From: SAR202 cluster bacterium bin87 | GTDB lineage: Bacteria > Chloroflexota > Dehalococcoidia > Lucifugimonadales > UBA3495 | Length of the DNA stretch: 64,000 nt | Reading direction: 5' to 3' | Assembly (NCBI GenBank): GCA_002238825.1 | Contig: MPNC01000003.1 | Coordinates: 386,732 to 450,731, forward strand | In this document: positions 33,254 to 43,734 of the stretch, in pieces | Numbering within the stretch: position 1 is the stretch's first letter | How the letters are laid out: every line of letters begins with the position of its first letter | Notes under the pieces: model-generated | Database searches by the model: none | Told to the model about the DNA's origin: nothing | What the model saw: the letters and a program-made list of their open reading frames with translations, nothing else | Position numbers and translations under genes: made by a program

Positions 33254-34651
33254 TTAGATGGGCGGTGGCTGAATGCGCGCGCGCGACAATTCCACTTCGA
33301 CTTCTACTGCGTCCTCAAGCTGGCTATGGCCTTGGTCCGCAGCGGGTTGGGCGGCGGCCAATGCGGCGTTTTCGACGGCGTTGGCTTCGTAATCGGGATC
33401 CGCAGCCGACGTTTCCGCCAGCGCTTCGGCCAGCGCGCCTCGATGCACTTCCCCGATCAAAATGTTTGCTTCGTCCGTTATCGGAATCGGGAAATCGCTG
33501 CTCATGGCCATTGGGATCAGTTCGTCGAAGGAAGTCGTTGCCGCCACCGCCTGGTATTCGCGGTCCACATAGTCCCAAGCTTCGTCGAAACGCTTGACCC
33601 CCGCTCGGAGCGCGCGCTCAGCGTTGCTGATGGACAGCAATCCGATGTAACGCTGACCCCGGTCCACGACCCAGGCCGCGTCACCGTCGCTGTCGCCGAT
33701 GGTGTGCAGGGCAGCGCGCGGACCCTGGTGGCCCATCACGGTGGCCTTGGGCGTCACCATGACCTTGCTGGCGCTCAGGATCGTCTCCAGCCGCACGTCC
33801 TGCGTGAAGTCGCCCACGTATTCGTCCTCGGGACGCAGCACGATGTCCTCAGGTGAGCCGATCTGCGCCACCTTGCCGTCGTGCATGATGGCGATGCGGT
33901 CGCCCAACTTCAGCGCTTCGTTGAGGTCGTGCGTGATGAACACGATGGTCTTGTGCAGATCCGTTTGCAGCCGGAGCAGTTCGTCCTGCATCTGCCGGCG
34001 AATCAGTGGGTCCAGTCCGCTGAAAGGCTCGTCCATCAGCAGGATGTCGGTGTTCGTCGCCAGGGCCCGGGCGAGACCCACGCGTTGCTGCATGCCTCCA
34101 GATAGTTGCCGCGGATACGACGCTTCCCAGCCTCCCAGGCCAACCAGTTCCAGGACTTCGCGGGTGCGAGCCTCGCGCTCCGGCTTCTTGACCCCCTGCA
34201 CCTCCAGCCCCCATCCGGCGTTGTCCAGCACGTTGCGGTGCGGCATCAGACCGTAGTGCTGGAACACCATTGCGATCTTGCTGCGGCGGAACTCGATCAG
34301 CTCCTTGTCGGACATCTTGGTGATGTCCTCTCCCGCGATCACAATCTCGCCCGCAGTGGGTTCGATCAGCCGGATCAGGCACCGCACCATCGTGGACTTG
34401 CCGCTGCCCGACAGCCCCATGATCACGAACGTTTCGCCCCGGTTCACCTGGAACGAGACGTCCTGCAGGCCGATGACGTTGCCAAATTCGGTCTGGAAGA
34501 AGGACTTATCGTGCCCCGCGTACTGGGGCTCCAATACCCGCTCCGGGTTGCGGCCGAACACTTTCCAAACCGCATCTACCCGGATGTACTCTTGGCCATC
34601 GTCGCTTGGCGCGTTCGTGGCTTCACTTGATAGGTTGTCTGTGGCCACCAT
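33254..34651 (-). CDS. Glycine betaine/proline-type ABC ATPase with CBS region
   Basis: 465 residues of the ProV/OpuAA type. Walker A GLSGSGKST is at 79-87, signature LSGGMQQR and Walker B ILLMDEPFSGLDP follow, with switch His in FITHDLNEALKLGD. Residues about 280-400 form CBS-like repeats (ALHTIGDSDGDAAWVVDR, YIGLLSISNAERAL), which in OpuA sense ionic strength. The N-terminal 45 residues before the ATPase core are longer than usual and polar. First gene of the transporter operon. Substrate could be betaine, proline betaine, choline or carnitine. Confidence 0.9.
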   Translation of the reverse strand: MVATDNLSSEATNAPSDDGQEYIRVDAVWKVFGRNPERVLEPQYAGHDKSFFQTEFGNVIGLQDVSFQVNRGETFVIMGLSGSGKSTMVRCLIRLIEPTAGEIVIAGEDITKMSDKELIEFRRSKIAMVFQHYGLMPHRNVLDNAGWGLEVQGVKKPEREARTREVLELVGLGGWEASYPRQLSGGMQQRVGLARALATNTDILLMDEPFSGLDPLIRRQMQDELLRLQTDLHKTIVFITHDLNEALKLGDRIAIMHDGKVAQIGSPEDIVLRPEDEYVGDFTQDVRLETILSASKVMVTPKATVMGHQGPRAALHTIGDSDGDAAWVVDRGQRYIGLLSISNAERALRAGVKRFDEAWDYVDREYQAVAATTSFDELIPMAMSSDFPIPITDEANILIGEVHRGALAEALAETSAADPDYEANAVENAALAAAQPAADQGHSQLEDAVEVEVELSRARIQPPPI

Positions 34652-34711
34652 GAGCTATAGCGTCTCCGCCAGTTTCGATAAACCCGCGTTTCGCGCCGGG
34701 CCTTTTAAGTC

Positions 34712-34740
34712 ACCGTAGGCCCGGCACAATTGTTTGTCAA
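34712..34740 (-). promoter_or_regulatory. Candidate promoter for the betaine-type transporter operon
   Basis: Minus strand: exact TTGACA (34735-34740), 17-base spacer, weak TACGGT -10 (34712-34717), about 60 bases before the ATPase start. Confidence 0.4.
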
Positions 34741-34780
34741 CCCTTGTTCCATGCCTCACCCGTGCCCTCGTTGCCTTTTG

Positions 34781-34902
34781 CATCGATGAACAGGATGAAT
34801 AGGATGCCGACAGTGCTGGCGCTCCGCTCTGCTAATGGCGCCGTCCAGGGTGCAGGACGTTTCCAGCAATCAATCCAATCCTGTCCATCCTGTTTATCGA
34901 TG
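34781..34902. repeat. Inverted-repeat element with CATCGATGAACAGGATG ends
   Basis: CATCGATGAACAGGATG and CATCCTGTTTATCGATG flank about 88 bases that again contain AATCC/AGGAT words, so it is probably a distant relative of the GTCAGAATC family. It occupies most of the 295-base gap between the ABC ATPase and tgt. Confidence 0.6.
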
Positions 34903-34946
34903 TAAATTTGCCCCCGTCGTCGTCAAACTGGTTACGCGTGAGGGAA

Positions 34947-36311
<1,365 letters not shown>

Positions 36312-36429
36312 CTGCGCAAACCGGTCGTCTTGCCTTCCCAGCCCTGGCTGCATAGTATGACCAACCCGTAATATCATTGCGCGTCACCCCTCCGTTGCAA
36401 ACCTTTGCCGGCAATAGGCTCACAAATCT

Positions 36430-36563
36430 CACGCGTACCCAGTTTTCGCAAGCCTGTCATTGCGAGGAGCGAAGCGACGTGGCAATCCCGTTGGCGTAGC
36501 GAGAATCCTGACCACAACGAGATTGCCATGCTCCGCTCGCAATGACAAACTGGGTACGGATGA
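36430..36563. repeat. MITE-like element, GCGTACCC-ended variant
   Basis: Ends CACGCGTACCCAGTTT and AAACTGGGTACGGATG, interior TCATTGCGAGGAGCGAAG and CTCGCAATGACA. With the 145-bp copy it takes up most of the 444-base gap between tgt and the small membrane gene. No flanking duplication found. Confidence 0.7.
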
Positions 36564-36572
36564 GGCCCACGC

Positions 36573-36767
36573 ATGTACCAGGCGCTTTCTGAATTCCTGC
36601 TGGAGCTGAGCCGCAATCGGATACTGTGGGCGGTGTGCGTGATCGCCGCCATGGCGGTCACCGCGGTTGTGCTGTACTTCTTCTGGGATCTGGTGGGCCG
36701 TGGCGTTGCCCTGGCCCGCCCTCGCGGACGTTCGCCTGCCAATAACCGCTCCCGCCGGGGACACTAG
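36573..36767 (+). CDS. Small single-helix membrane protein
   Basis: 64 residues: one transmembrane helix (ILWAVCVIAAMAVTAVVLYFFWDL) followed by a basic, Arg-rich tail that should stay in the cytoplasm. It ends one base before the TauE/SafE start and is likely co-transcribed. It begins only 10 bases after a MITE-like element and lacks a strong ribosome binding site. Confidence 0.5.
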   Translation: MYQALSEFLLELSRNRILWAVCVIAAMAVTAVVLYFFWDLVGRGVALARPRGRSPANNRSRRGH

Positions 36768-36768
36768 C

Positions 36769-37872
36769 GTGCATTTTCCCATCGCCGACGCCACGGTATC
36801 GCCCCTGTTGCTGGCGCTGCTGGGAATGATCGTCGGCACCATGACCGGTTTCTTCGGCGTGGGTGGCGGCTTCCTGATCACCGGGGGATTGCTCGTGCTG
36901 GGCGTCCCAACCATCTACGCTGTCGGCACCGGTCTCCTGATGGTCATGGGCACAGCGATCACCAGCACGCTCCGCCACCGCCGGTTGGGCAATGTCGATA
37001 TCCGGCTCGCTGTTCTCATCGTCTGCGGCACCATCCCCGGAGTGTTCGCCGGTGAGCGGGTCAACGCGACCCTGGAGCACGCCGGGGTCGCCGGCCCCGT
37101 GGTCGGCGGTGTCTACTTCGTGCTGCTGCTCAGCCTGGGCTCGCTGATGGTGGGCAACTGGATCAGGCAACTGCGGTACCGTCCGGGCCCGAGGGTGGGA
37201 GGCGGGCTGCCCGGATGGTTCCGGAGCGTGCGCATCGGCCCGGATCGCATCCGATTGCCGATACTGGCCGGCGCCCGGTTTTCCGGCAACGTGAACCTGC
37301 GGCCCGCCTTCCCCGGCGCCGGCATCGAGGAGATGTCCGCGCTGGTCCCGATGTTCGCCGGTTTCACCATTGGATTCGTCGCGGCTTTGCTGGGCGCCGG
37401 GGGCGGGTTCCTCCTGATGCCGTTCCTGGTCTACGGACTTGGCATCCCGCCCGCCATCGCCATTGGCACCGACCTGTTCCAGATCATCATCACCGGCAGC
37501 CTGGGAGCGTTTCTCTACTCGCTGAGTGGCAACGTCGACCCGATGATCGCGGTGATCATGTTCGCGTCGGCGTCCGTCGGCACCCAGTTGGGCGCCCTGG
37601 CCACCCGGTTCGTCAACGCCAGCCGGATCCTCGGCCTGTTCGGCGTCACGGTGCTCAATGCCGGCGTCGCCGTTGGTTTGGGTCAGTTGGCCCGACTATT
37701 GGGATCAGGCGGCTTGGAGCAGATCAGCCAGATATTGCTGCTCGGCGTATCCGGCGCGGTCGCAGTGACGATCCTCATCCTGCTGGCCGCGGCGGCAGTG
37801 ACTCAGGCCCGACGCGGCCGCCGGCTGTCCGCATTGCGCGAAGCCCGGTCCTCCCGGCGGCGGGTGGTTTGA
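36769..37872 (+). CDS. TauE/SafE-family membrane transporter
   Basis: 367 residues. GTG 36769 directly after the previous stop is used (GGGG eight bases upstream). Two TauE/SafE half repeats each begin with the glycine-rich motif: LLGMIVGTMTGFFGVGGGFLITGG near 20 and FTIGFVAALLGAGGGFLLMPFL near 205; about eight helices in all, with a longer central cytoplasmic loop. Members export sulfite, sulfoacetate or other small organosulfur anions. No sulfur genes are adjacent. Confidence 0.88.
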   Translation: MHFPIADATVSPLLLALLGMIVGTMTGFFGVGGGFLITGGLLVLGVPTIYAVGTGLLMVMGTAITSTLRHRRLGNVDIRLAVLIVCGTIPGVFAGERVNATLEHAGVAGPVVGGVYFVLLLSLGSLMVGNWIRQLRYRPGPRVGGGLPGWFRSVRIGPDRIRLPILAGARFSGNVNLRPAFPGAGIEEMSALVPMFAGFTIGFVAALLGAGGGFLLMPFLVYGLGIPPAIAIGTDLFQIIITGSLGAFLYSLSGNVDPMIAVIMFASASVGTQLGALATRFVNASRILGLFGVTVLNAGVAVGLGQLARLLGSGGLEQISQILLLGVSGAVAVTILILLAAAAVTQARRGRRLSALREARSSRRRVV

Positions 37873-37906
37873 GTACGCAGCGGATAGAGTATTCTGATAA
37901 CGGCTC

Positions 37907-39007
37907 TTATTCGGTAAGCCAGGCCAGCGTTTCCTCCACCACTTCGCCGGGGATGTCCCGGCGCACGGTGGCGCGGCCCACGTCTTCCAGCAACACCCAG
38001 CGGTTGGCGCCGCCCACGGTCTTCTTGTCCAGGGACATGGCTCCGCGCACTCCGTCCAGGTCCACCCCTCGCGCGGAGATAGGCAGGTTGAACCGCTCCA
38101 GCAGCGCGCGCTGCCGCTCCAGGATATCGTCGCCGATCATTCCCATCTCGCGGGCGATGCGTCCGGCGCCCATCATGCCCACGGACACGCCCTCGCCGTG
38201 CATGAACCGGCCGTACTCGGTGGAGGCCTCCAGCGCGTGGCCGATGGTGTGCCCGTAGTTCAGCAGAATGCGGACGCCCAGCGTTTCCCGCTCGTCCTGG
38301 CTGACCACGTCGGCCTTGATGGCCATGCTGCGACGGATCACCTCGGTGGAGATCTCCGGTTCCACCTCCATCAACGCTTCGGCGTGTTCCTCGAAAACGT
38401 CAACCAGCGATGGGTCCAGGATCAGGCCGTGCTTGATGGCTTCCGCCCACCCTTCGGCCAACTCGCGCTTGCCCAGAGTGGAAAGCGCCTGCACGTCGGC
38501 CAGGACTGCCCGCGGCTGATAGAACGCGCCGACCATGTTCTTGGCCTGGGGCAGGTTGACCGCCACCTTGCCGCCGATGGACGCGTCCACCATGGCGGCC
38601 ATGCTGGTCGGCACCTGCACGAAGGGCACGCCGCGCACGAAGGTGCTGGCGATGAACCCGCCGAGGTCGCCGGCCACGCCGCCGCCGATGGCAATGATCG
38701 GTTGGCCCCGTTCGGCTTTCAGGCCCACCAGCCACTCGTAGATTTCCTGGGCCTGCTGGAAGGACTTGCTGGTCTCGCCGGCCGGTATGACAAAACAATG
38801 GGCGGCGATGCCGGCCCGCTGCAGCGCCCACTGGGCGTTGCGACCGTAGGGCCGCATCACGTTCTCGTCTGTGACGATGTACGCGGTGTTGCCCAAGCCC
38901 AGTTCCTGGATGTGCTCGCCCAGCCGCTCGATGATGCCCCAGCCGGCGATGACGGGGTAACTGCCCCCGGAGTGGTGAACGGTTGCGGCTAGGTCTGGGC
39001 TGGTCAT
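37907..39007 (-). CDS. aroB: 3-Dehydroquinate synthase
   Basis: 366 residues. Converts DAHP to 3-dehydroquinate in the shikimate route, NAD- and metal-dependent. The NAD-binding IAIGGGVAGDLGGFIASTF, the QVPTSMAAMVDASIGGK block, and the metal His in LNYGHTIGHALE and the HGEGVSVGM segment are all present. GGGAGG lies before the ATG. It follows aroK on the same strand across a 17-bp tandem repeat. Confidence 0.95.
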   Translation of the reverse strand: MTSPDLAATVHHSGGSYPVIAGWGIIERLGEHIQELGLGNTAYIVTDENVMRPYGRNAQWALQRAGIAAHCFVIPAGETSKSFQQAQEIYEWLVGLKAERGQPIIAIGGGVAGDLGGFIASTFVRGVPFVQVPTSMAAMVDASIGGKVAVNLPQAKNMVGAFYQPRAVLADVQALSTLGKRELAEGWAEAIKHGLILDPSLVDVFEEHAEALMEVEPEISTEVIRRSMAIKADVVSQDERETLGVRILLNYGHTIGHALEASTEYGRFMHGEGVSVGMMGAGRIAREMGMIGDDILERQRALLERFNLPISARGVDLDGVRGAMSLDKKTVGGANRWVLLEDVGRATVRRDIPGEVVEETLAWLTE

Positions 39008-39019
39008 TGGTATCCTCCC

Positions 39020-39138
39020 GGTGGTCGGGTCTAGGCGGTGGTCGGGTCTAGGCGGTGGTCGGGTCTAGGCGGTGGTCGGGTCTAGGCGGTGGTCGGGTCT
39101 AGGCGGTGGTCGGGTCTAGGCGGTGGTCGGGTCTAGGC
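39020..39138. repeat. 17-bp tandem repeat, seven copies, between aroK and aroB
   Basis: GGTGGTCGGGTCTAGGC repeats exactly seven times (starts at 39020, 39037, 39054, 39071, 39088, 39105, 39122). The aroK stop codon (CTA at 39133-39135 on this strand) is inside the last unit. No mismatch between copies, so it is recent and likely to vary in number. Confidence 0.95.
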
Positions 39139-39702
39139 GGTGGCGGTTACAGTCGATTCAAAAATGCGCAGCACCTCATCCGCCACCTGCTCCGGAGTCC
39201 GGTCGTCGGTGGGTACGGCGTGGTGGGCCAGCGCGTAGGCCGGCGCGCGTTCGTCCAGCAGTTCGCTGATGCGTTCCAGCGGGTCGCCTGCGCCCAGCAT
39301 GGGTCGCACGGCGGCGTTGGGGCTGCCCCGGGTGATGCGATAGTGGATGGTCGCCGGCGTGGCGGTGAGGCAGAACACGATCCCGTTCTCGAGCAGGACC
39401 TGACGGGTCATTTCCTGGGCGAAGGCGCCGCCCCCGGCCGCGATGACCTTGTTGCCGCCTTCGCACAGGGTCATGGCCGCGTGTCGCTCCATGGCGCGGA
39501 ACACGACCTCCCCGTCTTCGCTGAAGATCTGGTGGATGGGTTTGCGGGCCCGCCGTACGATCTCTTCATCCAGATCGGTCATCCGTCGCCCGGTGAGCCG
39601 GGAAATGATGCGCCCGACGTGGCTCTTGCCCGTCGCCATGAAGCCGACCAGGACAATGTTATCGGCGGCAATCAGCGTTTGTTGTCGGGATGAGATTCCC
39701 AC
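39133..39702 (-). CDS. aroK: Shikimate kinase
   Basis: Up to 189 residues. P-loop GFMATGKSHVG (20-30), shikimate-binding DLDEEI and the AAGGGAF block, LID residues near RPMLGAGDP. It phosphorylates shikimate with ATP. The start is uncertain: GTG 39702 lies within a remnant of a MITE-like element (39688-39722), and the conserved region begins only at residue 15, so the authentic start may be later. The stop codon is in the last unit of the 17-bp tandem repeat. Confidence 0.9.
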   Translation of the reverse strand: MGISSRQQTLIAADNIVLVGFMATGKSHVGRIISRLTGRRMTDLDEEIVRRARKPIHQIFSEDGEVVFRAMERHAAMTLCEGGNKVIAAGGGAFAQEMTRQVLLENGIVFCLTATPATIHYRITRGSPNAAVRPMLGAGDPLERISELLDERAPAYALAHHAVPTDDRTPEQVADEVLRIFESTVTATA

Positions 39703-39722
39703 GTTTCGCTCGCAATGAAACC
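39688..39722. repeat. Remnant of a MITE-like element at the aroK start
   Basis: GATGAGATTCCCACGTTTCG followed by CTCGCAATGA matches one arm of the 145-bp family. It overlaps the first codons of the aroK frame. Confidence 0.5.
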
Positions 39723-39732
39723 AAAGGCGGGG

Positions 39733-40134
39733 TTAGGCGGGTCGCGGCGGCGCGGGCGCGTAACCCGACGCGGTGCAGAACTCCACGCTGTTGCCGTCGG
39801 GATCCTCGATGAAAAAGTACGCCTGTCCGTCGTAGCGAATGCCGCCGCGCAGGACCTCGTAACCGCTGCTCTCCAGCGTGGCGCGGGTGGCCTCAAGGTC
39901 AGCGACCTGAAACGCGTGGTGAACGCTGCCCGGCTTGGCGGGGGCCTCGTCGGTCTCGATGAGGTGGACCATCACGCCGTTTTCCAGTTGCAGCCAGGTG
40001 ATGGCCGGATTGTCCACCTGGCTCTGGATCTGCTTGATTCCCAGCAGGTCGTTGTAGAAGGCCATGGCACGGGCCGTGTCCTTCACCATGGTGGTCACGT
40101 GGTTGATCTGGCTGATTTCGATCTTTCCGGCCAT
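39733..40134 (-). CDS. VOC-family (glyoxalase/dioxygenase-fold) protein
   Basis: 133 residues, two beta-alpha-beta3 units: INHVTTMVKDTARAMAFYNDLLG with a metal His, MVHLIETDE, GSVHHAFQVADLEAT and FFIEDPDGNSVEF with a metal Glu. Members include glyoxalase I, extradiol dioxygenases and methylmalonyl-CoA epimerase; none is singled out. GGAGGG precedes the ATG. It stands between aroK and a repeat-rich gap. Confidence 0.85.
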   Translation of the reverse strand: MAGKIEISQINHVTTMVKDTARAMAFYNDLLGIKQIQSQVDNPAITWLQLENGVMVHLIETDEAPAKPGSVHHAFQVADLEATRATLESSGYEVLRGGIRYDGQAYFFIEDPDGNSVEFCTASGYAPAPPRPA

Positions 40135-40209
40135 GTTGTCCCTCCGAGCAGGTTGCTGCGGGTATTATGCCATACCTCTCGGAACCTGACGCCCGATCGC
40201 CTGGTCCCC

Positions 40210-40341
40210 CAGGTCCTGTGCAAAGTAATGGGCTTCTTTGGTTTCCGCTCATCCTGAGCCTGTCGAAGGATGCTGCCGTTGCCGGAGTCGTGGTTCGACA
40301 AGCTCACCATGAGCGGGAGGACGGACTTTGCACAGGCCCTG
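40210..40341. repeat. MITE-like element with TGTGCAAAG ends and exact 9-bp target duplication
   Basis: 132 bp. Ends CAGGTCCTGTGCAAAGT and ACTTTGCACAGGCCCTG are inverted repeats; CTGGTCCCC occurs at 40201-40209 and 40342-40350 on both sides. Interior carries CCTGAGCCTGTCGAAGG and TTCGACAAGCTCACC words as in the copy at 9611. A short remnant of the 145-bp family (CGAGCGCAGCGTGGCAATCTCG) follows it. Together they fill the 290-base gap. Confidence 0.88.
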
Positions 40342-40424
40342 CTGGTCCCCAATCGTCATCGCGAGCGCAGCGTGGCAATCTCGTTGGGCTTGAACCTTTG
40401 GGTGATTGACGTAAACGGCCGCTA

Positions 40425-41090
40425 CTATCCTTCGGGCCACGCTTCGTCGCCGAGGAGCGGCACGTAGCTGCAGGGCGTCAGCTCCTCGTAAACGCGCCCG
40501 TCCGCATGGACCCACACGCGCGTCAGCCGCTGTCCGGCCCTCGCTCCCACCGGCAGCACGATCCGACCGCCCGGTTTCAGTTGCGCCAGCAAGGATTCCG
40601 GCACCGACGGGGCCGACGCCGACACCAGTATCGCGTCGAACGGAGCGCAGTCCGGCGCTCCCAAAACCGAGCCGGCTGGTAGCACTGTCACGTTCGCGAC
40701 CCCGGTTTCGACCAGGTTCCGCCGCGCCATCGCGACCAGTTCGGGAATTCGTTCCACCGCGACCACGCTCCCGGACGGCAGCATCGCGGAGAGCACTGCC
40801 GCCTGGTAGCCGCTGCCCGCGCCCACTTCCAGCACGTACTCGTCGCCGCGCAACTGCAACGCGTGAGCGGCCGTGGCAACCATCAGGGGTTGCGAGATAG
40901 TCTGGCCGTTACCGATGGCAAGCGGCATGTTCTGGTAAGCCTGGTGCCGCAGGTTCTCCGGCACGAACTGTTCCCGGGGTACCCGACGCATGGCCTCCAC
41001 GGCCGGCACGTCGCCCAGGGTTTTGGTCAGGTGGTCAAAAAGCCGTGTCCGGTCCACATCGGACAGGAAACCGACCCACGACAGGCTCAC
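40425..41090 (-). CDS. pcm: Protein-L-isoaspartate O-methyltransferase
   Basis: 221 residues. Repairs isoaspartyl residues with SAM. The family blocks are present: REQFVPENLRHQAYQNMPLAIGNGQTIS, SAM-binding VLEVGAGSGYQAAVLS, VVAVERIPEL and the late LKPGGRIVLPVG. GTG 41090 overlaps the enoyl-CoA hydratase stop (GTGA), so the two are coupled. Confidence 0.92.
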   Translation of the reverse strand: MSLSWVGFLSDVDRTRLFDHLTKTLGDVPAVEAMRRVPREQFVPENLRHQAYQNMPLAIGNGQTISQPLMVATAAHALQLRGDEYVLEVGAGSGYQAAVLSAMLPSGSVVAVERIPELVAMARRNLVETGVANVTVLPAGSVLGAPDCAPFDAILVSASAPSVPESLLAQLKPGGRIVLPVGARAGQRLTRVWVHADGRVYEELTPCSYVPLLGDEAWPEG

Positions 41091-41896
41091 GAACCTTGAA
41101 ACCAGGCTTGCCGCTTTTGCGAGAATGCCTTTATCCCTTCCTGGAAGTCGCGCGTCAGTCCGATGTTCGCGATGGCGTCGGTTTCGGCGTCCAGTTGCGT
41201 CGCCAGGTCGGCGTCCCAGCTGCCGTCAAACAGCGCCTTGACCCGGCCGTAGGCGCGGGTGGGACCCTGGGCGAGCCGGTCCGCCGTTTCCATGGCGTGA
41301 CGTTCGAAGTGTGAGGACTCGAACACCTGGCTGACCAGTCCCAGTTCCAGCGCGTACTGGGCGCCGATGGGTTGCCGGGCGAGGTAGATCTCCATGGCTC
41401 GCCCCTGACCGACGATGCGCGGCAGCATGTAGGTGGACCCGCCGTCGGCCGTGCAGCCGATGTTGGCGTATGCCAGCAGGAAACGAGCATCGGACGACGC
41501 GACGCGGATGTCGCAGGCCAGCGCCAGGCTGAAGCCGGCTCCAGCCGCCACGCCGTTGATCGCGGCGACCACGGGCTTGTCCAAGCGTCGGATGCCCATC
41601 ACCACGTCGCGGTGCAGCGTGTCCGCCAGATCGCGCAGGTGATCAGACAGACCTTCCTGCCCTCCGTCATCCAAATGCTGGGCGAAGTCGCGCACGTCCG
41701 CGCCGGAGCAGAACGCGCCATCCGTGCCCGTGAGCAGGACGGCGCGAGTATCCCCGCCACGGCACGACCTGATGGCGGCGCCGAGTTCGCCCACCATCTC
41801 CGCCGACAGCGCGTTGCGCGCTTCCGGGCGGTTCAGCCGTATGACCGCCAGTGAACCCTTCCGTTCCAGTTGGACACGATTGTCGGTGGTGGTCAT
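41087..41896 (-). CDS. Enoyl-CoA hydratase/isomerase family protein
   Basis: 269 residues, crotonase fold. CoA-binding and oxyanion blocks: LNRPEARNALSAEM, LLTGTDGAFCSGADVRDFA, and KPVVAAINGVAAGAGFSLALACD followed by ARFLLAYANIGCTADGGSTYMLPRIVG. The glutamates of a true hydratase are replaced (Ala/Thr-Asp at the second site), so isomerase or another crotonase activity (for example PaaB/PaaG-like) is possible. GGGAG precedes the ATG; followed by pcm. Confidence 0.88.
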   Translation of the reverse strand: MTTTDNRVQLERKGSLAVIRLNRPEARNALSAEMVGELGAAIRSCRGGDTRAVLLTGTDGAFCSGADVRDFAQHLDDGGQEGLSDHLRDLADTLHRDVVMGIRRLDKPVVAAINGVAAGAGFSLALACDIRVASSDARFLLAYANIGCTADGGSTYMLPRIVGQGRAMEIYLARQPIGAQYALELGLVSQVFESSHFERHAMETADRLAQGPTRAYGRVKALFDGSWDADLATQLDAETDAIANIGLTRDFQEGIKAFSQKRQAWFQGS

Positions 41897-41944
41897 GCTG
41901 CTACTCCCGAGTGGGGGAAATTCTGCGTTTCGTGCCGCTCTGCG

Positions 41945-43639
41945 TTACCCAGTCACGGCACCTTCGGATGCGGACGACACCAGCTTGGCGTACTTGGCCA
42001 GCACACCGGTGGTGTACTTGGGTTCGATCGGTTGCCACGCCGCGCGGCGGTCGGTCATCTCTTCCTCGGTGATCTGAGCGTCGAGCCGGCGGTTGGGGAT
42101 GTCCAGCGTGATGATGTCGCCCTCGCGCAGCAATCCAATGGGTCCACCGACCATGGCCTCAGGGGCGACGTGGCCAACCATGGGGCCGTGGGACGCGCCG
42201 GAGAACCGGCCGTCGGTTACCAGCGCCACCGAGTCGCCGAGGCCCTGCCCGATGAGCGCGCCGGTGACGGCCAGCATCTCGCGCATGCCCGGGCCGCCCT
42301 TGGGCCCTTCGTAGCGTATCACAACGATGTCACCCGGCTTGATCTCGCCGCGCTGTATCGCCTGGAAGGCCGGCTCCTCCTGCTCGAAGACCCGGGCGGG
42401 TCCTTCGTACACGCGCTCCTGGTGTCCGGCAACCTTGATTACGGCGCCATCAGGAGCGATGTTGCCGCGCAGGATGGCGAGGCCGCCCGTGGGGCTGCGC
42501 GGCGCGTCGGTGGTGTAGATCACCGGCTGGTCGTCGACGATGGCAGTCTCGTTGATGTTCTCCGCCAGGGTCTTGCCGTTGACCGTCATGCAATCGCCGT
42601 GCAGCAGGCCGGCGTCCAGCAGGCGCTTGCCGATCAGGGCGACGCCGCCGTAGCGGCTCAGGTCGGCCATGACATAGCGGCCGCCCGGCTTCATGTCGGC
42701 GATGTACGGCGTGTTGCGGCCGATGCGGTCGAAGTCCTCCAGCGTCAAGTCAACCTCTGCCTCCCGCGCGATGGCCATCAGGTGCAGCACGGCGTTGGTG
42801 GAGCCACCCATGGCGACCACCACCGTGATGGCGTTTTCGAAAGCCTGCCGGGTCAGGATGTCGCGCGGTCGGATGCCTTCTTCCAGCATCCGCATCACCG
42901 CTTGGCCGGCGCGCCGCGCCTCGTTGTTCTTTTCGGGGTTGATGGCGGTCAGCGAGGCATCGCCCGGCAGTGACAGCCCCATCACCTCGATGGCGGTGGA
43001 CATGGTGTTGGCGGTGAACAGGCCGGCGCAGGAACCCTCGCCCGGGCAGGCGTTGCACTCCAACTCGGTGAGCTGTTCGCGGGTCATGCGGCCGGCGGCG
43101 TACGCGCCCACAGCCTCAAACACGTCCTGGATGTTGACGTCGCGGCCCTCGAACTGACCCGGCATAATGCTGCCGCCATATACGAAAACGGCGGGGATGT
43201 TCAGGCGGGCGATGGCCATCATGCAGCCCGGCATGTTCTTGTCGCACCCGGCCACCGTGACCAGGCCGTCCATGCGCTCGCCGAAGGTAACGGTCTCGAT
43301 GGAGTCGGCGATGACCTCACGACTCACCAGCGAGGCCTTCATTCCCTCGGTGCCCATGGAAATGCCGTCGCTGACGGTGATGGTGCCGAACTGGAAGGGC
43401 GTGCCCTCACCGATCCGGATACCCTCCTTGACCGCGGCGGTGATCCGGTCCAGGTGCACGTTGCAGGGCGTAACGTCGCTGGCCAGGTTGGCGATGGCGA
43501 CGAACGGTTTGTCCAGGTCCTCGTACGTCAGGCCCATGGCCATGAGCATGGCACGGGCCGGCGCCCGTTCGGGCCCGTCGGTGATGTCGCTGCTGCGGTG
43601 CTTGAGCAGGGCTCGCGGGCTGCGTGTGGTAATAGTCAA
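41945..43639 (-). CDS. ilvD: Dihydroxy-acid dehydratase
   Basis: 564 residues. Dehydrates 2,3-dihydroxy-isovalerate and -methylvalerate in valine/isoleucine synthesis. Iron-sulfur ligands are in [24 protein letters not shown] and [11 protein letters not shown]; later blocks [15 protein letters not shown] and [19 protein letters not shown] are intact. Start is TTG 43639, preceded by GAGGAGG; the conserved sequence begins near residue 15. No other ilv genes in the window and no leader attenuator was seen. Confidence 0.94.
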   Translation of the reverse strand: MTITTRSPRALLKHRSSDITDGPERAPARAMLMAMGLTYEDLDKPFVAIANLASDVTPCNVHLDRITAAVKEGIRIGEGTPFQFGTITVSDGISMGTEGMKASLVSREVIADSIETVTFGERMDGLVTVAGCDKNMPGCMMAIARLNIPAVFVYGGSIMPGQFEGRDVNIQDVFEAVGAYAAGRMTREQLTELECNACPGEGSCAGLFTANTMSTAIEVMGLSLPGDASLTAINPEKNNEARRAGQAVMRMLEEGIRPRDILTRQAFENAITVVVAMGGSTNAVLHLMAIAREAEVDLTLEDFDRIGRNTPYIADMKPGGRYVMADLSRYGGVALIGKRLLDAGLLHGDCMTVNGKTLAENINETAIVDDQPVIYTTDAPRSPTGGLAILRGNIAPDGAVIKVAGHQERVYEGPARVFEQEEPAFQAIQRGEIKPGDIVVIRYEGPKGGPGMREMLAVTGALIGQGLGDSVALVTDGRFSGASHGPMVGHVAPEAMVGGPIGLLREGDIITLDIPNRRLDAQITEEEMTDRRAAWQPIEPKYTTGVLAKYAKLVSSASEGAVTG

Positions 43640-43734
43640 AACGGCCTCCTCAACGGGACTGAAACCCGCCGTGAACGATCAAGTGCGTCGCTCGATTATA
43701 GATTGGCCCTGCGGTAGCGGCAACCGAACCGCTA

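Noticed and set aside
39020-39138. Possible CRISPR array
   Set aside because: Units are 17 bp and directly contiguous with no spacers; no cas genes are present.
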